A stretch of 64,000 nucleotides of DNA from Candidatus Halobonum tyrrellensis G22 (GCF_000495475.1 NZ_ASGZ01000020.1:25431-89430), one strand, 5' to 3'; counted from the stretch's first letter, positions 8,679 through 16,797 are shown. The notes: generated by a model from the sequence alone, not told the origin. A program made the numbers and translations.

Positions 8679-8873
8679 TCAGTCGGCGTCACCGCGGCGG
8701 TCGCGCCGCCGCGCGCGCCTGCGGTACTCGCCGTACGGGTCCTCGGGGTTGAACGGCGCGGGCGCGGAGTTGACCGCGTCGGCGCCACACCGGGGGCAGG
8801 CGTCGCCGAGCGTGTACACCGGCCGCTCGTGCTCCGTCTCCCACGCCGAACAGACCCTGATGTCGGACTTCAC
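8679..8873 (-). CDS. nop10: H/ACA ribonucleoprotein protein Nop10
   Basis: The small 64-residue protein begins with GTG and carries the Nop10 signature SAPAPFNPEDPYGEYRRR in its C-terminal half, the part that contacts Cbf5. Nop10 is a core subunit of the H/ACA RNP that makes pseudouridine in rRNA. Most archaeal Nop10 proteins have two CxxC knuckles for zinc. Here the second is intact (CPRC), but the first position reads RVCSAWETEH with only one Cys, so the zinc site looks incomplete. It sits 54 nt after the aIF2 alpha gene in a translation-related operon, the usual archaeal context. Confidence 0.93.
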   Translation of the reverse strand: MKSDIRVCSAWETEHERPVYTLGDACPRCGADAVNSAPAPFNPEDPYGEYRRRARRRDRRGDAD

Positions 8874-8927
8874 TGGTTCACTGGGTGTCGAGTGTCCGGA
8901 CGGCCGCCGGCGGCCCGCCCGACGCCG

Positions 8928-9728
8928 TTACTCGTCGTCGCTCTCGCGCTCGCGGTGGAACGACCCCGTGCCGCCCGCGGTCTCGATCGACTCGCGCGCG
9001 CGGTCGGCGCTGGCCTCCAACTCGTCTTCGGCGGTCTTGTAGTCGGGCGCCTGCACCCGGATGCGGTACTCGGGCGAGCCGACGTACGAGACGTCGAGTT
9101 CGGCCTCGCCGGGTACCTCGCCGTTCCCCTCGGCGGCCCCGAGCGCCTCCCTGATCGAGTCGACGCCGTCGGGGGTGGGACACGAGAGGTCGACGTAGCC
9201 CGTCACCGTCACGTACGGGACGGAGACGTTCTCGCGGGCGGTCGAGACGATCGCCTCGACGTCCGACTCGGGGAGGTCGGTGTCCTCCAGCGCCTCCTCG
9301 CCGTGGATCGCGGCCGCCTCGAACCCGTCGTACATCGAGCCGAACTCGGCGTACAGCGCCTCGGCGACCTGGATGTACTTGTCGTCGCTGACGTCCTCGC
9401 CGAACGCGAGCGTCATCCAGTTGTCCGCCTTGCGCTCGTTCTTCCACTCTTGGATCTTCTCCGAACGCTGGTGGTCGTTGACGTCCTTGATCGACAGGTC
9501 GATCTGTTGGGCGTCCTCGTCGACCTCAAGCACCTTCGCGACGACGCGGTCCTCGACGTCGACGTGGTCGCGGATGTTCTTGATCCACCCGCTCGCCACC
9601 TCGCTGACGTGGACCAGCCCGCGCTTGTTCTCGTACTCGTCGAGGTCGACGAAGACGCCGAAGTCGGCGATCTCGTCGATCTCCCCCACGACGAGTTCAC
9701 CCTTCTCCGGCCAGCCGCTGAATTTCAT
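8928..9728 (-). CDS. Translation initiation factor aIF2 subunit alpha
   Basis: This 266-residue protein starts [20 protein letters not shown], the typical S1-domain opening of aIF2 alpha. It continues with [20 protein letters not shown] and the helical domain segment [20 protein letters not shown]. The alpha/beta domain III (about residues 175-255) contains [19 protein letters not shown]. It would form aIF2 with the beta and gamma subunits and help deliver initiator tRNA to the small ribosomal subunit. The C-terminal tail is acidic. The gene is the third of the operon but is separated from the S27e gene upstream by 382 bp, a far wider gap than between the other members. Confidence 0.95.
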   Translation of the reverse strand: MKFSGWPEKGELVVGEIDEIADFGVFVDLDEYENKRGLVHVSEVASGWIKNIRDHVDVEDRVVAKVLEVDEDAQQIDLSIKDVNDHQRSEKIQEWKNERKADNWMTLAFGEDVSDDKYIQVAEALYAEFGSMYDGFEAAAIHGEEALEDTDLPESDVEAIVSTARENVSVPYVTVTGYVDLSCPTPDGVDSIREALGAAEGNGEVPGEAELDVSYVGSPEYRIRVQAPDYKTAEDELEASADRARESIETAGGTGSFHRERESDDE

Positions 9729-10110
9729 ACTTCACGATCACGACCGCAGGCTAATACCGTTTCGGAACTCCCGGTCGGCCGACGGCGCCGACACGCGCCC
9801 GGCGGAGACGAGTTAGTTACCGGTGGGGAGATACCGAGTTCCCACGATGAGAGAGGAGTGAGCAGACTTTTTACGCAGTTTACACTCCGAACGGATGGCG
9901 ATCGGGAGTTCCTCGACCCCGAGGAGGTCGCCACGCTTCGTGGACACGCCCGCCCGGGAGGGCGGGCACGCGGATGCGGTTTCTCGGGCGGCGGACCGGG
10001 GCTGGATACCCCGGCCGTCGCCCGTCCGACACCACGCGCTCGGAGCGACCGGTGGGGCGGTCGCTCCGGGTCGACGGGCATCGCGAAGGAGAAGGCGGAG
10101 GGTGGCCGAC
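9729..10110. other. 382-bp hairpin-rich spacer inside the ribosomal/aIF2 alpha operon
   Basis: No convincing protein gene lies here. On the plus strand a T-rich element TTTTTACG (9868-9875) would place a transcription start near 9898. From there to 10068 there are successive hairpins: CCACG/CGTGG around 9931-9943; GCCCGCCC (9948-9955) / GGGCGGGC (9960-9967); a 40-nt stem CGGGCGGCG (9985-9993) / CGTCGCCCG (10016-10024) with inner CCGGGG/CCCCGG; and a perfect 11-bp stem CGGAGCGACCG (10041-10051) / CGGTCGCTCCG (10058-10068). An ACA trinucleotide follows the third hairpin. It may be an uncharacterised structured RNA on the plus strand, or processing/termination structure of the minus-strand operon. 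The RNase P RNA and tRNA signatures I looked for are absent. Confidence 0.45.
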
Positions 10111-10287
10111 TCAGGCCCGCTGTTCGACCGTCTCGACGACCTCGCCCGCGAACTCGGCGTCGCCGCCGGTCGGACGCGCGAGCGTCGTCCCGCAGACGGC
10201 GCAGTTGACGACCGAGGAGGCCTTCCCGAAGACGACCTGTTCGTTCTCGCAGTCCGGACACTGGACGCGGTAGAAGTTACCCGCCAT
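10111..10287 (-). CDS. rps27e: 30S ribosomal protein S27e
   Basis: A 58-residue zinc-ribbon ribosomal protein: MAGNFYRVQCPDCENEQVVF followed by the second knuckle VVNCAVCGTTLARP. The four cysteines (CPDC, CAVC) bind zinc. The length matches archaeal S27e. Its ATG lies 2 nt downstream of the L44e stop, so the two are translated as a unit. The downstream aIF2 alpha gene is unusually far away. Confidence 0.96.
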   Translation of the reverse strand: MAGNFYRVQCPDCENEQVVFGKASSVVNCAVCGTTLARPTGGDAEFAGEVVETVEQRA

Positions 10288-10289
10288 CG

Positions 10290-10571
10290 TTACTCCTGGA
10301 AGACGAGGCGGCCGGCGCGCCAGCCCTCGCGCATGTGGGCCTTGCCGCAGTCGGCGCAGCGGTACTTGAGGTGGGTCTTCTTCGTGGGCTTGTCCCCGCC
10401 GGGCACCTTCGAGAACTTGCCGGCGTTCCCGATGACGGCCGTGCCGCGCTTCTGCTGGCGGTCGGTCCACTTCATGCCGGTCTCGCGGCCGCGGCGGACC
10501 TTCTCGACCTCGTGCTCTTCGTGGGCTTTACAGAACGGACAGTACGTGTTCATCCGTCGCGGCATCTCCAT
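10290..10571 (-). CDS. rpl44e: 50S ribosomal protein L44e
   Basis: This 93-residue protein has the L44e hallmarks: [20 protein letters not shown] at the N-terminus, the internal [15 protein letters not shown] block and the second knuckle [20 protein letters not shown]. The CPFC and CADC pairs bind zinc; the protein sits near the tRNA E site of the large subunit. It is the first gene of its operon. Upstream, a T-rich element (complement of about 10608-10615, sense CCTTTTAACC) and a GAGGAGA ribosome-binding-like sequence about 7 nt before the ATG suggest a short leadered transcript with Shine-Dalgarno, unlike most genes in the window. Confidence 0.96.
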   Translation of the reverse strand: MEMPRRMNTYCPFCKAHEEHEVEKVRRGRETGMKWTDRQQKRGTAVIGNAGKFSKVPGGDKPTKKTHLKYRCADCGKAHMREGWRAGRLVFQE

Positions 10572-10694
10572 AGCGAAATCTCCTCTTGCGCCTGCTACCG
10601 TCCCAGCGGTTAAAAGGAATGTGGTCCGCGGCCGGCCTGTGTCACGTTCGCACGCGCGGGTCGGGCGACGGGGGTCGACCGACCGCTCCCCGAC

Positions 10695-11690
10695 TCACGC
10701 CAGCGGCGTCCGCTCGACGACGGTGCCGTTGACGGTGGGGTACTGCTCGACCACCTCGCCGTCGGAGAGGTCGCCGTCGTCGACCATCTCCTCTAGGAGC
10801 CACCACGCCACCTCGACGTGGTCCGTCTTGGCGGTGTAGAACTCCTCGGGGACGCCGAGCGCTTCCAACTCCCCGGGGTCGGCGTACGTCTTGCCGTACA
10901 CCAGCGTGCCGTCGTCGGTCACCTCGTCGAACGGCCGCCGGAGGTTCTTCGCCATCCGCTTGAGGCGGTTGCGGTGCTGGGCGGCGTCCTTGAACACGGA
11001 GGTGCAGAAGTACACCTTCTCGTGGCCGCCCATCGTCTCCAGGATGGCCTCCTTCGACCCGTCGACGGCGGACATGTGCCCCTCCTGGAGTTCGAACCCG
11101 GCCTCCTGCATCCGCCGGTAGTTGCCGTCGGACATCTCGAACTCGTTGACGTTACAGAACTCGGCGGCGCCCTCGTCGAGGAACTCGAGGAACTCCTCTT
11201 CGGCGCGGATACCCGGAATCTCGAACGCGGGCGTCAGCCCCTCCTCGCGGGCGACGTGGAGGATGTCCTCCCACTCGGTGCCGTGGAGGTCGCCCCACAG
11301 TTCCAGCGGCGGGTGGAAGCGTATCTCGTCGAGTCCCGCCTCCGAGAGTCGGCGCATGTTCTCGCGGCCGCCCGTGATGCCGGTGTAGAGGTGGGTGTGG
11401 TGGTCCTCGCCGAACTCGTCTTTGAGCAACGAGAGGTAGTGACAGGTCTTGTCCATCGCCTCCTGTGGCTCCCCGCCCGTGATGGAGGTGCCGAGCGCGT
11501 CCATCCGGTTCGCCTCCGCGAGCACGTCGTCGTCCGACTCGACGAGTCGCTCGTTGGCGTACACGTCGGTGACGTTCTTGCGGTTCTCGCCGAGCGGACA
11601 GTAGAAGCAGTCGCGCTGGTCGCAGTAGCCGTAGACGAAGAGGACCATCTTCCCCCCTTTGGCGCACTGTTCACAGCCCTTCGAGATCAT
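10695..11690 (-). CDS. Radical SAM protein, COG2108-like (pyruvate formate-lyase activase related)
   Basis: The 331-residue protein has an N-terminal CEQC pair and then the cluster segment VYGYCDQRDCFYCPLGENRK. The glycine-rich SAM-binding block TSITGGEPQEAMDKT follows, then TGITGG, EIRFHPPLELWG and EIPGIRAEEEFLEF, all consistent with a radical SAM barrel. The three presumed cluster cysteines are spaced CX4CX2C rather than the standard CX3CX2C. The family is archaeal and uncharacterised, so substrate and product are unknown. The gene is monocistronic on the minus strand, next to a small membrane protein gene. I read the cysteine spacing directly from the DNA (complement of about 11600-11640). 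Confidence 0.85.
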   Translation of the reverse strand: MISKGCEQCAKGGKMVLFVYGYCDQRDCFYCPLGENRKNVTDVYANERLVESDDDVLAEANRMDALGTSITGGEPQEAMDKTCHYLSLLKDEFGEDHHTHLYTGITGGRENMRRLSEAGLDEIRFHPPLELWGDLHGTEWEDILHVAREEGLTPAFEIPGIRAEEEFLEFLDEGAAEFCNVNEFEMSDGNYRRMQEAGFELQEGHMSAVDGSKEAILETMGGHEKVYFCTSVFKDAAQHRNRLKRMAKNLRRPFDEVTDDGTLVYGKTYADPGELEALGVPEEFYTAKTDHVEVAWWLLEEMVDDGDLSDGEVVEQYPTVNGTVVERTPLA

Positions 11691-11798
11691 TCGGTGCCCC
11701 CACTACTCGGTCGAACGGCAAAAGCGGTGCGTTCTCGCCCTCCGGGGTCGACACCCCCGAGTCGCGACGTCGACGCCCCGCCGGGCAGCGACCGACGC

Positions 11799-12143
11799 TC
11801 ACGCGGGCGGCCGCTCGCGCCCCTCGGGCGGGCCGTCGAGGAGGACCAGGGCCGCGGTGACGAGGAGGACCAGCGACGTCGGGAGGACGACCCACCCGAC
11901 CGTGAACTGCCAGAAGCCGAGGAGGAACAGCCCCACCGCGCCCGCGGTCAGGAGTCGCACCCGCGAGCGGACCGCGCCGGCGGCGCCGACCCAGCCGAAC
12001 AGCGCGACCAGTCCGAACAGGAGCAGTCGCGACGGCCGCGAGCCGGGCGCCGGGAGGAGGGCGACGAGGACGACCGTGAGCGCACTCACGGCGACGACCG
12101 AGAGGCCGCGGAACGCGCGGGCGAGCGAGCGCCGTCGGTTCAC
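11799..12143 (-). CDS. Small membrane protein, four predicted helices
   Basis: A 114-residue protein with a basic N-terminus (MNRRRSLARAFRG) and four hydrophobic stretches: VVAVSALTVVLVALL, LLLFGLVALFGWVGAAGAV, LLTAGAVGLFLLGFW and VVLPTSLVLLVTAALVLL. It starts with GTG. A promoter element CCGTTAGGG (complement of about 12169-12175) lies 27 nt upstream, which supports the start and expression. No family is recognised. Confidence 0.6.
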   Translation of the reverse strand: MNRRRSLARAFRGLSVVAVSALTVVLVALLPAPGSRPSRLLLFGLVALFGWVGAAGAVRSRVRLLTAGAVGLFLLGFWQFTVGWVVLPTSLVLLVTAALVLLDGPPEGRERPPA

Positions 12144-12257
12144 AGCCGGCGTACGCCCGGGGAGACCCTAACGGTTGTCCCGGTCGGTCGCCCCGTCGGA
12201 ACCAGCCGTGAGAATTCCACCACGAGACTCATGCGTCTCCGCGACAGTTACCCGCAC

Positions 12258-12929
12258 ATGGTACGCAGACGAGACGTCCTCCGCGCGGGGGGCGCGGCGG
12301 CGCTCGGGGGGCTCGCGGCGACGAGCGGCTGTTTAGGGTTCGTCACCGGGTCGGAACCGATCGAGGTGTCGGCGTCGCCGGCGACCGTCCCCGACGCGGC
12401 GCTCTCCGAGACGGGGTACGCGGAGTACCGGGTCGAACCGATGGAGATCGAACGGACGGTCGAGGTGGCGGGCCAGTCGCGCACGGTGGTGGCGCGCAAC
12501 CAACTCGCGCAGTACGACCGCGCGGTCGAGGTGGCGGGCCAGCGCTACCAGGCGGCCGTCTTCACGGTGCTGTCGACGCCCGCGGTCGAGATCGCGGGCC
12601 AGACGCTCAACCCCGTCGGCGGGATGAGCGCGGCCGAACTCGCCCGGCGGACGATCGGACGCTACGAGGGGATCGGCGACGTCGAACAGCTCGACGACGA
12701 GACCGCGCAGGTGCTCGGCACCGAGACCACCGTCGGCGTGTTCGAGGCGGAGACGGAACTCACGGAGGGGGTCACCGTCGACACGCGGATCCACGTCGCG
12801 AACGCGGTGCGGGCGGGCGCGGACTTCGTCGTCGCGGTCGGGGCGTACCCGACGATCCTCTCGGGGGAGGACGACGCCGTCCGGACGCTGATGGGCGCCG
12901 TCGTCCACGAGGAGAGCGACGGCGGCTGA
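12258..12929 (+). CDS. DUF6517-like Tat lipoprotein
   Basis: The N-terminus MVRRRDVLRAGGAAALGGLA has a twin-arginine motif, a hydrophobic core and then a lipobox TSGC. It is therefore predicted to be exported folded and lipid-anchored outside the cell, a common haloarchaeal route. The mature part (about 195 residues) contains VPDAALSETGYAEYRVEP, LSTPAVEIAGQTLNPVG and VGAYPTILSGEDDAVRTL, and fits the haloarchaeal DUF6517 family of unknown function. An in-frame ATG at 12231 would add nine residues; I prefer 12258 because it places the RRR motif at the usual distance from the start. Divergent from the small membrane protein upstream. Confidence 0.8.
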   Translation: MVRRRDVLRAGGAAALGGLAATSGCLGFVTGSEPIEVSASPATVPDAALSETGYAEYRVEPMEIERTVEVAGQSRTVVARNQLAQYDRAVEVAGQRYQAAVFTVLSTPAVEIAGQTLNPVGGMSAAELARRTIGRYEGIGDVEQLDDETAQVLGTETTVGVFEAETELTEGVTVDTRIHVANAVRAGADFVVAVGAYPTILSGEDDAVRTLMGAVVHEESDGG

Positions 12930-13076
12930 GCCGACGGGCCGGTCGCGTCCCTCCGGGTCGGTTCGTCGGGGTCCGTCGGCGTCCGCCGGGGGCGCGCCCG
13001 GTCGCCGACCGGCGGGTTCCCGCGTCGTGGGCCGCTCCCGAAAGCAGTTATACCTCCCACGACGTATCGGCTCACG

Positions 13077-14198
13077 ATGCTGCTGGTCCTCCCGGTCGAC
13101 CTCGACGACGACCTCGGGCGGAAGACCGGTCTCGACACGCCGGTCATCGGCCGCGACGCCGTCGAGGCGGCGGCGGTCGCGCTCGCCACCGCCGACCCGG
13201 AGGACTCCGACGTGAACGTGCTGTTTCAGGCGGTCCACGCGTACGACGACCTGCTCGCGGACGAGTCGGTCGACGAGGAGGTCGAGGTGGCCGCCGTCAC
13301 GGGCGTCGAGGGGAGCGACGTGCAGGCGAACCGCGCGGTCGGCGCGGAGGTCGACGAGGTGCTCGCCGCGCTCACCACCGGCGAGGACGTCCGCGCCATC
13401 GTGATCACCGACGGCGCACAGGACGAGTCGGTGCTGCCGGTGATCCGCTCGCGGGTGCCGCTCGACGGCGTCCGTCGCGTCGTCGTCAGGCAGGCGCAGG
13501 ACCTCGAGTCGATGTACTACACGATGAAGCAGGTGCTGTCGGACCCCGAGACCCGCGGGACGATCCTGATCCCGCTGGGCGTCCTGCTGTTGATCTACCC
13601 GCTGTCGATCGTCGCCAGCCGGTTCGACATCCCCGGCGCGGTGGTGCTCGGGGTGGTGTCGGCGCTGTTGGGGCTGTACACGCTGTTCCGCGGGCTGGGA
13701 CTGGAGGAGACCGTCGACGCCACCGCCGAACGCGTGCGGACCGGGCTGTACGCGGGCCGCGTCACGCTGGTCACCTACCTGGTCGCGCTCGCACTCCTGG
13801 TCGTCGGCGTCGTCCAGGGGTTCGACGCGCTCGGGTCCGCCCGCAGCGTCGCCGACGCCGGACTCCCGCCCCAGCGCGCCGTCGCGGTGTTCGTCCACAC
13901 CGCCGTCCAGTGGGCGGCGGTCGCGGGGGTCACCTCCTCGCTCGGACAGGTGACCGACGAGTACCTCGCCGACCGCTTCCGGTGGCGCTACCTCAACGCG
14001 CCGTTCTACGTGCTCGCGATCGCGGTGGTGCTGTACGGCGTCTCGGGCTACTTCCTCCCGTCCATCCCGGGGACGACGCCGCTGACGCTCTCGCGTCTCG
14101 CGCTCGCGCTGGCCGCGGGGACGCTGTTGGGCGTGCTCTCGACGCTCACGTTCGCGGTCGCCGAGTCGCGACTGCCCGGCGGACCCGAGGCGGCGTGA
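13077..14198 (+). CDS. DUF373 family membrane protein (copy 2)
   Basis: This 373-residue paralogue of the protein at 4611-5762 begins MLLVLPVDLDDDLGRKTGLD and shares TPVIGRDAVEAAAV and VVVRQAQDLESMYYTMKQVL. About 160 soluble residues are followed by six or so hydrophobic helices. A TATA element GCAGTTATACC lies about 27 nt upstream of the ATG, so it is probably leaderless. The charged start (LDDDLGRK, against VDRSNDVGRK in copy 1) suggests a conserved ligand or metal site in the soluble domain, but this is inference. Function unknown. Confidence 0.87.
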   Translation: MLLVLPVDLDDDLGRKTGLDTPVIGRDAVEAAAVALATADPEDSDVNVLFQAVHAYDDLLADESVDEEVEVAAVTGVEGSDVQANRAVGAEVDEVLAALTTGEDVRAIVITDGAQDESVLPVIRSRVPLDGVRRVVVRQAQDLESMYYTMKQVLSDPETRGTILIPLGVLLLIYPLSIVASRFDIPGAVVLGVVSALLGLYTLFRGLGLEETVDATAERVRTGLYAGRVTLVTYLVALALLVVGVVQGFDALGSARSVADAGLPPQRAVAVFVHTAVQWAAVAGVTSSLGQVTDEYLADRFRWRYLNAPFYVLAIAVVLYGVSGYFLPSIPGTTPLTLSRLALALAAGTLLGVLSTLTFAVAESRLPGGPEAA

Positions 14199-14275
14199 GA
14201 CCGCGGCTCGCCGAACACGGAACACGGGCACCGGATACGCGCCTTTTTTGACGGGTGCTTGCCAACCGGAAGCGT

Positions 14276-15652
14276 ATGTCTGCGGCATCTCACTCGTACG
14301 ACGTGGTCGTCGTCGGCGGCGGCACGGCCGGCGCGTTCGCGGCGGCGACGACGGCGCAGGAGGGGTTGAACACGGTGATCCTCGAGCGGAAACCCGAGGA
14401 GGAGGCGGGCCACATCGCCTGTGGCGACGCCATCAAGGGGAAGTCGACGTTCCCCGACGTGGTCGACCTCGACTACCTGCGAGACGAGTCGTTCACCAAC
14501 CAGAACATCAGCCGGGCGGTGTTCGAGAACCCGCGGACCGACGAGGAACTGTCGATCCCGCTGGGGCAGACCGGCTCGGTGATCGACCGGAAGCGCTACG
14601 GCGAGATCATCCTGGAGGAGGCCGAACGCGCGGGCGCCGAACTCCACTTCGATACGGTCGTCAAGGACGTGACGCAGGACGACGACGGCCGCGTCACCGG
14701 CGTGCGGGCGACCCGCGAGGGCGACGCCGTCTCGTACGACGCCGAGGTGACGGTCGACGCGGCGGGCGCGCTGTCGATCCTCCAAGACCGGGCGGACCTC
14801 TCGGGGGCGACGTTCGACACGAACGTCTCGTACTCGCAGTTCTGCTCGGCGTACCGCGAGGTGCTCGACGTGCCCGAACCGGTCGACTACGACGACGCCA
14901 TCGTGTTCAAGCCGACCGAGGAACTCGGCTACCTCTGGTACTTCCCGCGGACGAGCACGGAGATCAACGCCGGACTGGGCTTTCAGATGACCGAGCCGCC
15001 GATGAAACTGGTCGACGCCCTGAAACGCGACCTCCACAGCCGCGCGGAGTTCCAGGGGGCGAAAGTTCGGGACAAACTCGGCGCGGCGCTGCCGACCCGC
15101 CGGCCGTACGACTCCGCCGTCGCCGACGGCTTCCTCGCGGTCGGCGACTCGGCGGGGCACGTCAACCCCACCACGGGCGGCGGCATCCCCGGCGCGGCCA
15201 AGTCGGCCCACTGGGCGGCCCAGCGCGCGGTCGCCGCAATCTCCGACGGCGACACGAGCGAGGAGGCGCTGTGGTCGTACAACCGCGACGTGTTGACCGA
15301 CTTCGGCAAGCGGTTCGCCGCGATCGACCTGTACAACATCTGGGGGACCGCCCACGAGGTGGACGAACTCACCGACATCGTCACCGCCATCCCCGGCCAG
15401 CAGTTGGTCGACGCGCTGGGGAAGGGCGAGACGTCGATGGGGCTGGGACTCAAACTCCGGACCGTCGTCGAGACGGCCGGCCACTGGGACTCGCTGTACG
15501 AACTCTGGCAGGTCCGCGAGAAGGCGCGCGAGTTGAAGGCCCACTACGACCGTTACCCCGACTCGCCGGATGCGTTCGAGACGTGGCGGAGCTACCGCGA
15601 CGACATCATGGACGAACTGTACGAGATAGCCGGCGCCGACCCGAAGTACTAG
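14276..15652 (+). CDS. Geranylgeranyl reductase family FAD protein
   Basis: The 458-residue flavoprotein opens with an FAD-binding Rossmann motif (YDVVVVGGGTAGAFAA) and has the second FAD block FLAVGDSAGHVNPTTGGGIP. It resembles digeranylgeranylglycerophospholipid reductase, which saturates isoprenoid chains of archaeal lipids or of dolichol and quinone tails. The conserved GHIACGDAIKG segment near residue 44 carries a cysteine typical of the family. Which isoprenoid is reduced cannot be decided. I chose ATG 14276 over GTG 14255 because a TTTTTTGA element at 14243-14250 sits about 28 nt upstream, the leaderless spacing, and the N-terminus then matches the family. Confidence 0.88.
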   Translation: MSAASHSYDVVVVGGGTAGAFAAATTAQEGLNTVILERKPEEEAGHIACGDAIKGKSTFPDVVDLDYLRDESFTNQNISRAVFENPRTDEELSIPLGQTGSVIDRKRYGEIILEEAERAGAELHFDTVVKDVTQDDDGRVTGVRATREGDAVSYDAEVTVDAAGALSILQDRADLSGATFDTNVSYSQFCSAYREVLDVPEPVDYDDAIVFKPTEELGYLWYFPRTSTEINAGLGFQMTEPPMKLVDALKRDLHSRAEFQGAKVRDKLGAALPTRRPYDSAVADGFLAVGDSAGHVNPTTGGGIPGAAKSAHWAAQRAVAAISDGDTSEEALWSYNRDVLTDFGKRFAAIDLYNIWGTAHEVDELTDIVTAIPGQQLVDALGKGETSMGLGLKLRTVVETAGHWDSLYELWQVREKARELKAHYDRYPDSPDAFETWRSYRDDIMDELYEIAGADPKY

Positions 15653-15653
15653 G

Positions 15654-16118
15654 TCACTCCCCGAGGGTCACGCTCGCGTCCGCGCTGTTCGGGAGCGCGT
15701 CCGACCGGCCGTACATCCCGGGCGCGATGGCGAGCGTCCGGAGACCGTACTCGTTTGCGGTCTCCAGCGCGGGTTTGAAGTCCGTATCGCGGGAGGCGAC
15801 GGCTATCGTCGCCGCGCGCCGCTCGACGGCGAACCGCGTCACGTCGACCGCGAGTTTCACGTCCACGTCGCCGCTGGTCACGACGGTCTGGAAGCCGCGC
15901 GCCTCCGCCGCCTGGATCAGCCCCGGCGACGCGTGTTCGTCGAGGTAGAGCCGCGCGGTCACCAGTTCGCCCTCGCGGGCGGCGGCCGCGCGCACGTCGT
16001 CGAGGTCCACGTCGAACTCCTCGCGCAACACGTTCGGCCCGTCGACGAACAGCGCGACGCCGCGGGGCGTCCGCTCGTCCCCGCCGACCGCGTCGGACAG
16101 CCGTGCCAACAACCCCAT
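15654..16118 (-). CDS. NYN/DUF88 domain protein (TIGR00288-like), PIN-like nuclease
   Basis: A 154-residue protein with the NYN fold acidic residues: ALFVDGPNVLREEF near the start, SGDVDVKLAVDVTRFA in the middle and VASRDTDFKPALETAN near the end. These Asp positions would bind metal for RNA cleavage in the PIN-like superfamily. The archaeal TIGR00288 family has no assigned target. It is convergent with the flavoprotein gene, whose stop lies 1 nt away. Start ATG 16118 gives MGLLARLSDAVGGDERTPRG; the longer open frame upstream is composition shadow. Confidence 0.85.
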   Translation of the reverse strand: MGLLARLSDAVGGDERTPRGVALFVDGPNVLREEFDVDLDDVRAAAAREGELVTARLYLDEHASPGLIQAAEARGFQTVVTSGDVDVKLAVDVTRFAVERRAATIAVASRDTDFKPALETANEYGLRTLAIAPGMYGRSDALPNSADASVTLGE

Positions 16119-16303
16119 ACCCGTCCGAATTCCGCCCGCCCGAATACCGCTTCCGGTCCGCACCGCCCGCGATGGGTGGCCCTCGCCGCCGTGCGGGCGA
16201 CCCGCCGGAACTCGGCCGCCCACCCGCGGGCTCGTTCCACGGCTACTCGGGGTGAGCTCTCTCCCCATTAAATACACATCGATGTCAAAAGAATTAACTC
16301 ACT

Positions 16304-16546
16304 ATGAAGGTGTTATCCGCTCGGGTCGTGGGAGACGACACCGACGGCGCCGACTTCGAGCGCTACGCCACTGACGGCACCGGGTCGTGCCCCACCACGT
16401 CCGAGTTCGGCTACCGGTCGTGGACGCCCAACAGCCGGGAGACTGTCACGATCGACGCCCCCGATGACGCGACGGCCCTCCGCCTCCTCGCCGACGCCTA
16501 CGCCGACAGCGGGTCGTTCGAGGTGGCGATCACGGAGTACCAGTGA
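16304..16546 (+). CDS. Small hypothetical protein (80 residues)
   Basis: An 80-residue acidic protein beginning MKVLSARVVGDDTDGADFER. A possible AT-rich promoter TTAAATA (about 16268-16274) about 30 nt before the ATG supports leaderless expression. The central SWTPNSRETVTIDAPDDATA and final FEVAITEYQ suggest a small alpha/beta domain. I do not recognise a family. A ribosome-binding or catalytic motif is not evident. Confidence 0.55.
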   Translation: MKVLSARVVGDDTDGADFERYATDGTGSCPTTSEFGYRSWTPNSRETVTIDAPDDATALRLLADAYADSGSFEVAITEYQ

Positions 16547-16710
16547 GAACGGCCGCCGCGCCGTCGTTGCGGACGGTTTGACACGTACGCGCCCACACAG
16601 ATCCGGAACTGCGAGACTCACTCCGGTGTAATCTTGGAACTGGGGAGTCCCACGCCGATCTGACCGATTTTACGGCATCGATGCGCGTTCTAGAGACGCG
16701 TACGCCGGCC

Positions 16711-16797
16711 ATGCGGCTTTTGTCGACACGTCGTGAGGTGGTGGACATGTACTTCTCGATGCGGTTCACAGCAGTCGCCGAGGTGACAGGATGGTAG
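16711..16797 (+). other. Candidate upstream ORF overlapping the permease start
   Basis: A 28-codon frame (ATG 16711, stop TAG 16795-16797) starting MRLLSTRREVVDMYFS ends 7 nt inside the permease gene. A T-rich element GATTTTACGG (about 16666-16673) would start the transcript close to its ATG. It may be a translated leader that couples or tunes permease synthesis, or a chance frame. The rest of 16547-16790 shows no gene. Confidence 0.3.
16780..16786 (+). promoter_or_regulatory. Shine-Dalgarno of the permease-UspA gene
   Basis: GAGGTGA, complementary to the archaeal 16S rRNA 3' end, lies 4 nt before ATG 16791. It decides this start and shows the gene is leadered, in contrast with most neighbours. 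Confidence 0.65.

Noticed and set aside
7607..8788. Long in-frame extension upstream of the aldo/keto reductase
   Set aside because: It is Arg/Gly-rich antisense composition over the PAC2 gene in another frame; the reductase already starts with its conserved first strand at 7606 with a promoter at the right spacing.
9729..10110. RNase P RNA or SRP RNA in the spacer
   Set aside because: The conserved core strings expected of these RNAs are not visible and the spacer is shorter than a haloarchaeal RNase P RNA; only an uncharacterised structured RNA is proposed.
9895..10839. Open frame across the S27e-aIF2 alpha spacer and L44e genes on the plus strand
   Set aside because: Runs antisense through two unmistakable ribosomal protein genes, Arg/Ser-rich, no domain. 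The spacer is better explained as non-coding and structured.
10818..12257. Apparent large fusion upstream of the Tat lipoprotein
   Set aside because: The upstream part is antisense to the radical SAM and membrane protein genes; the twin-arginine signal at 12258 marks the real start.
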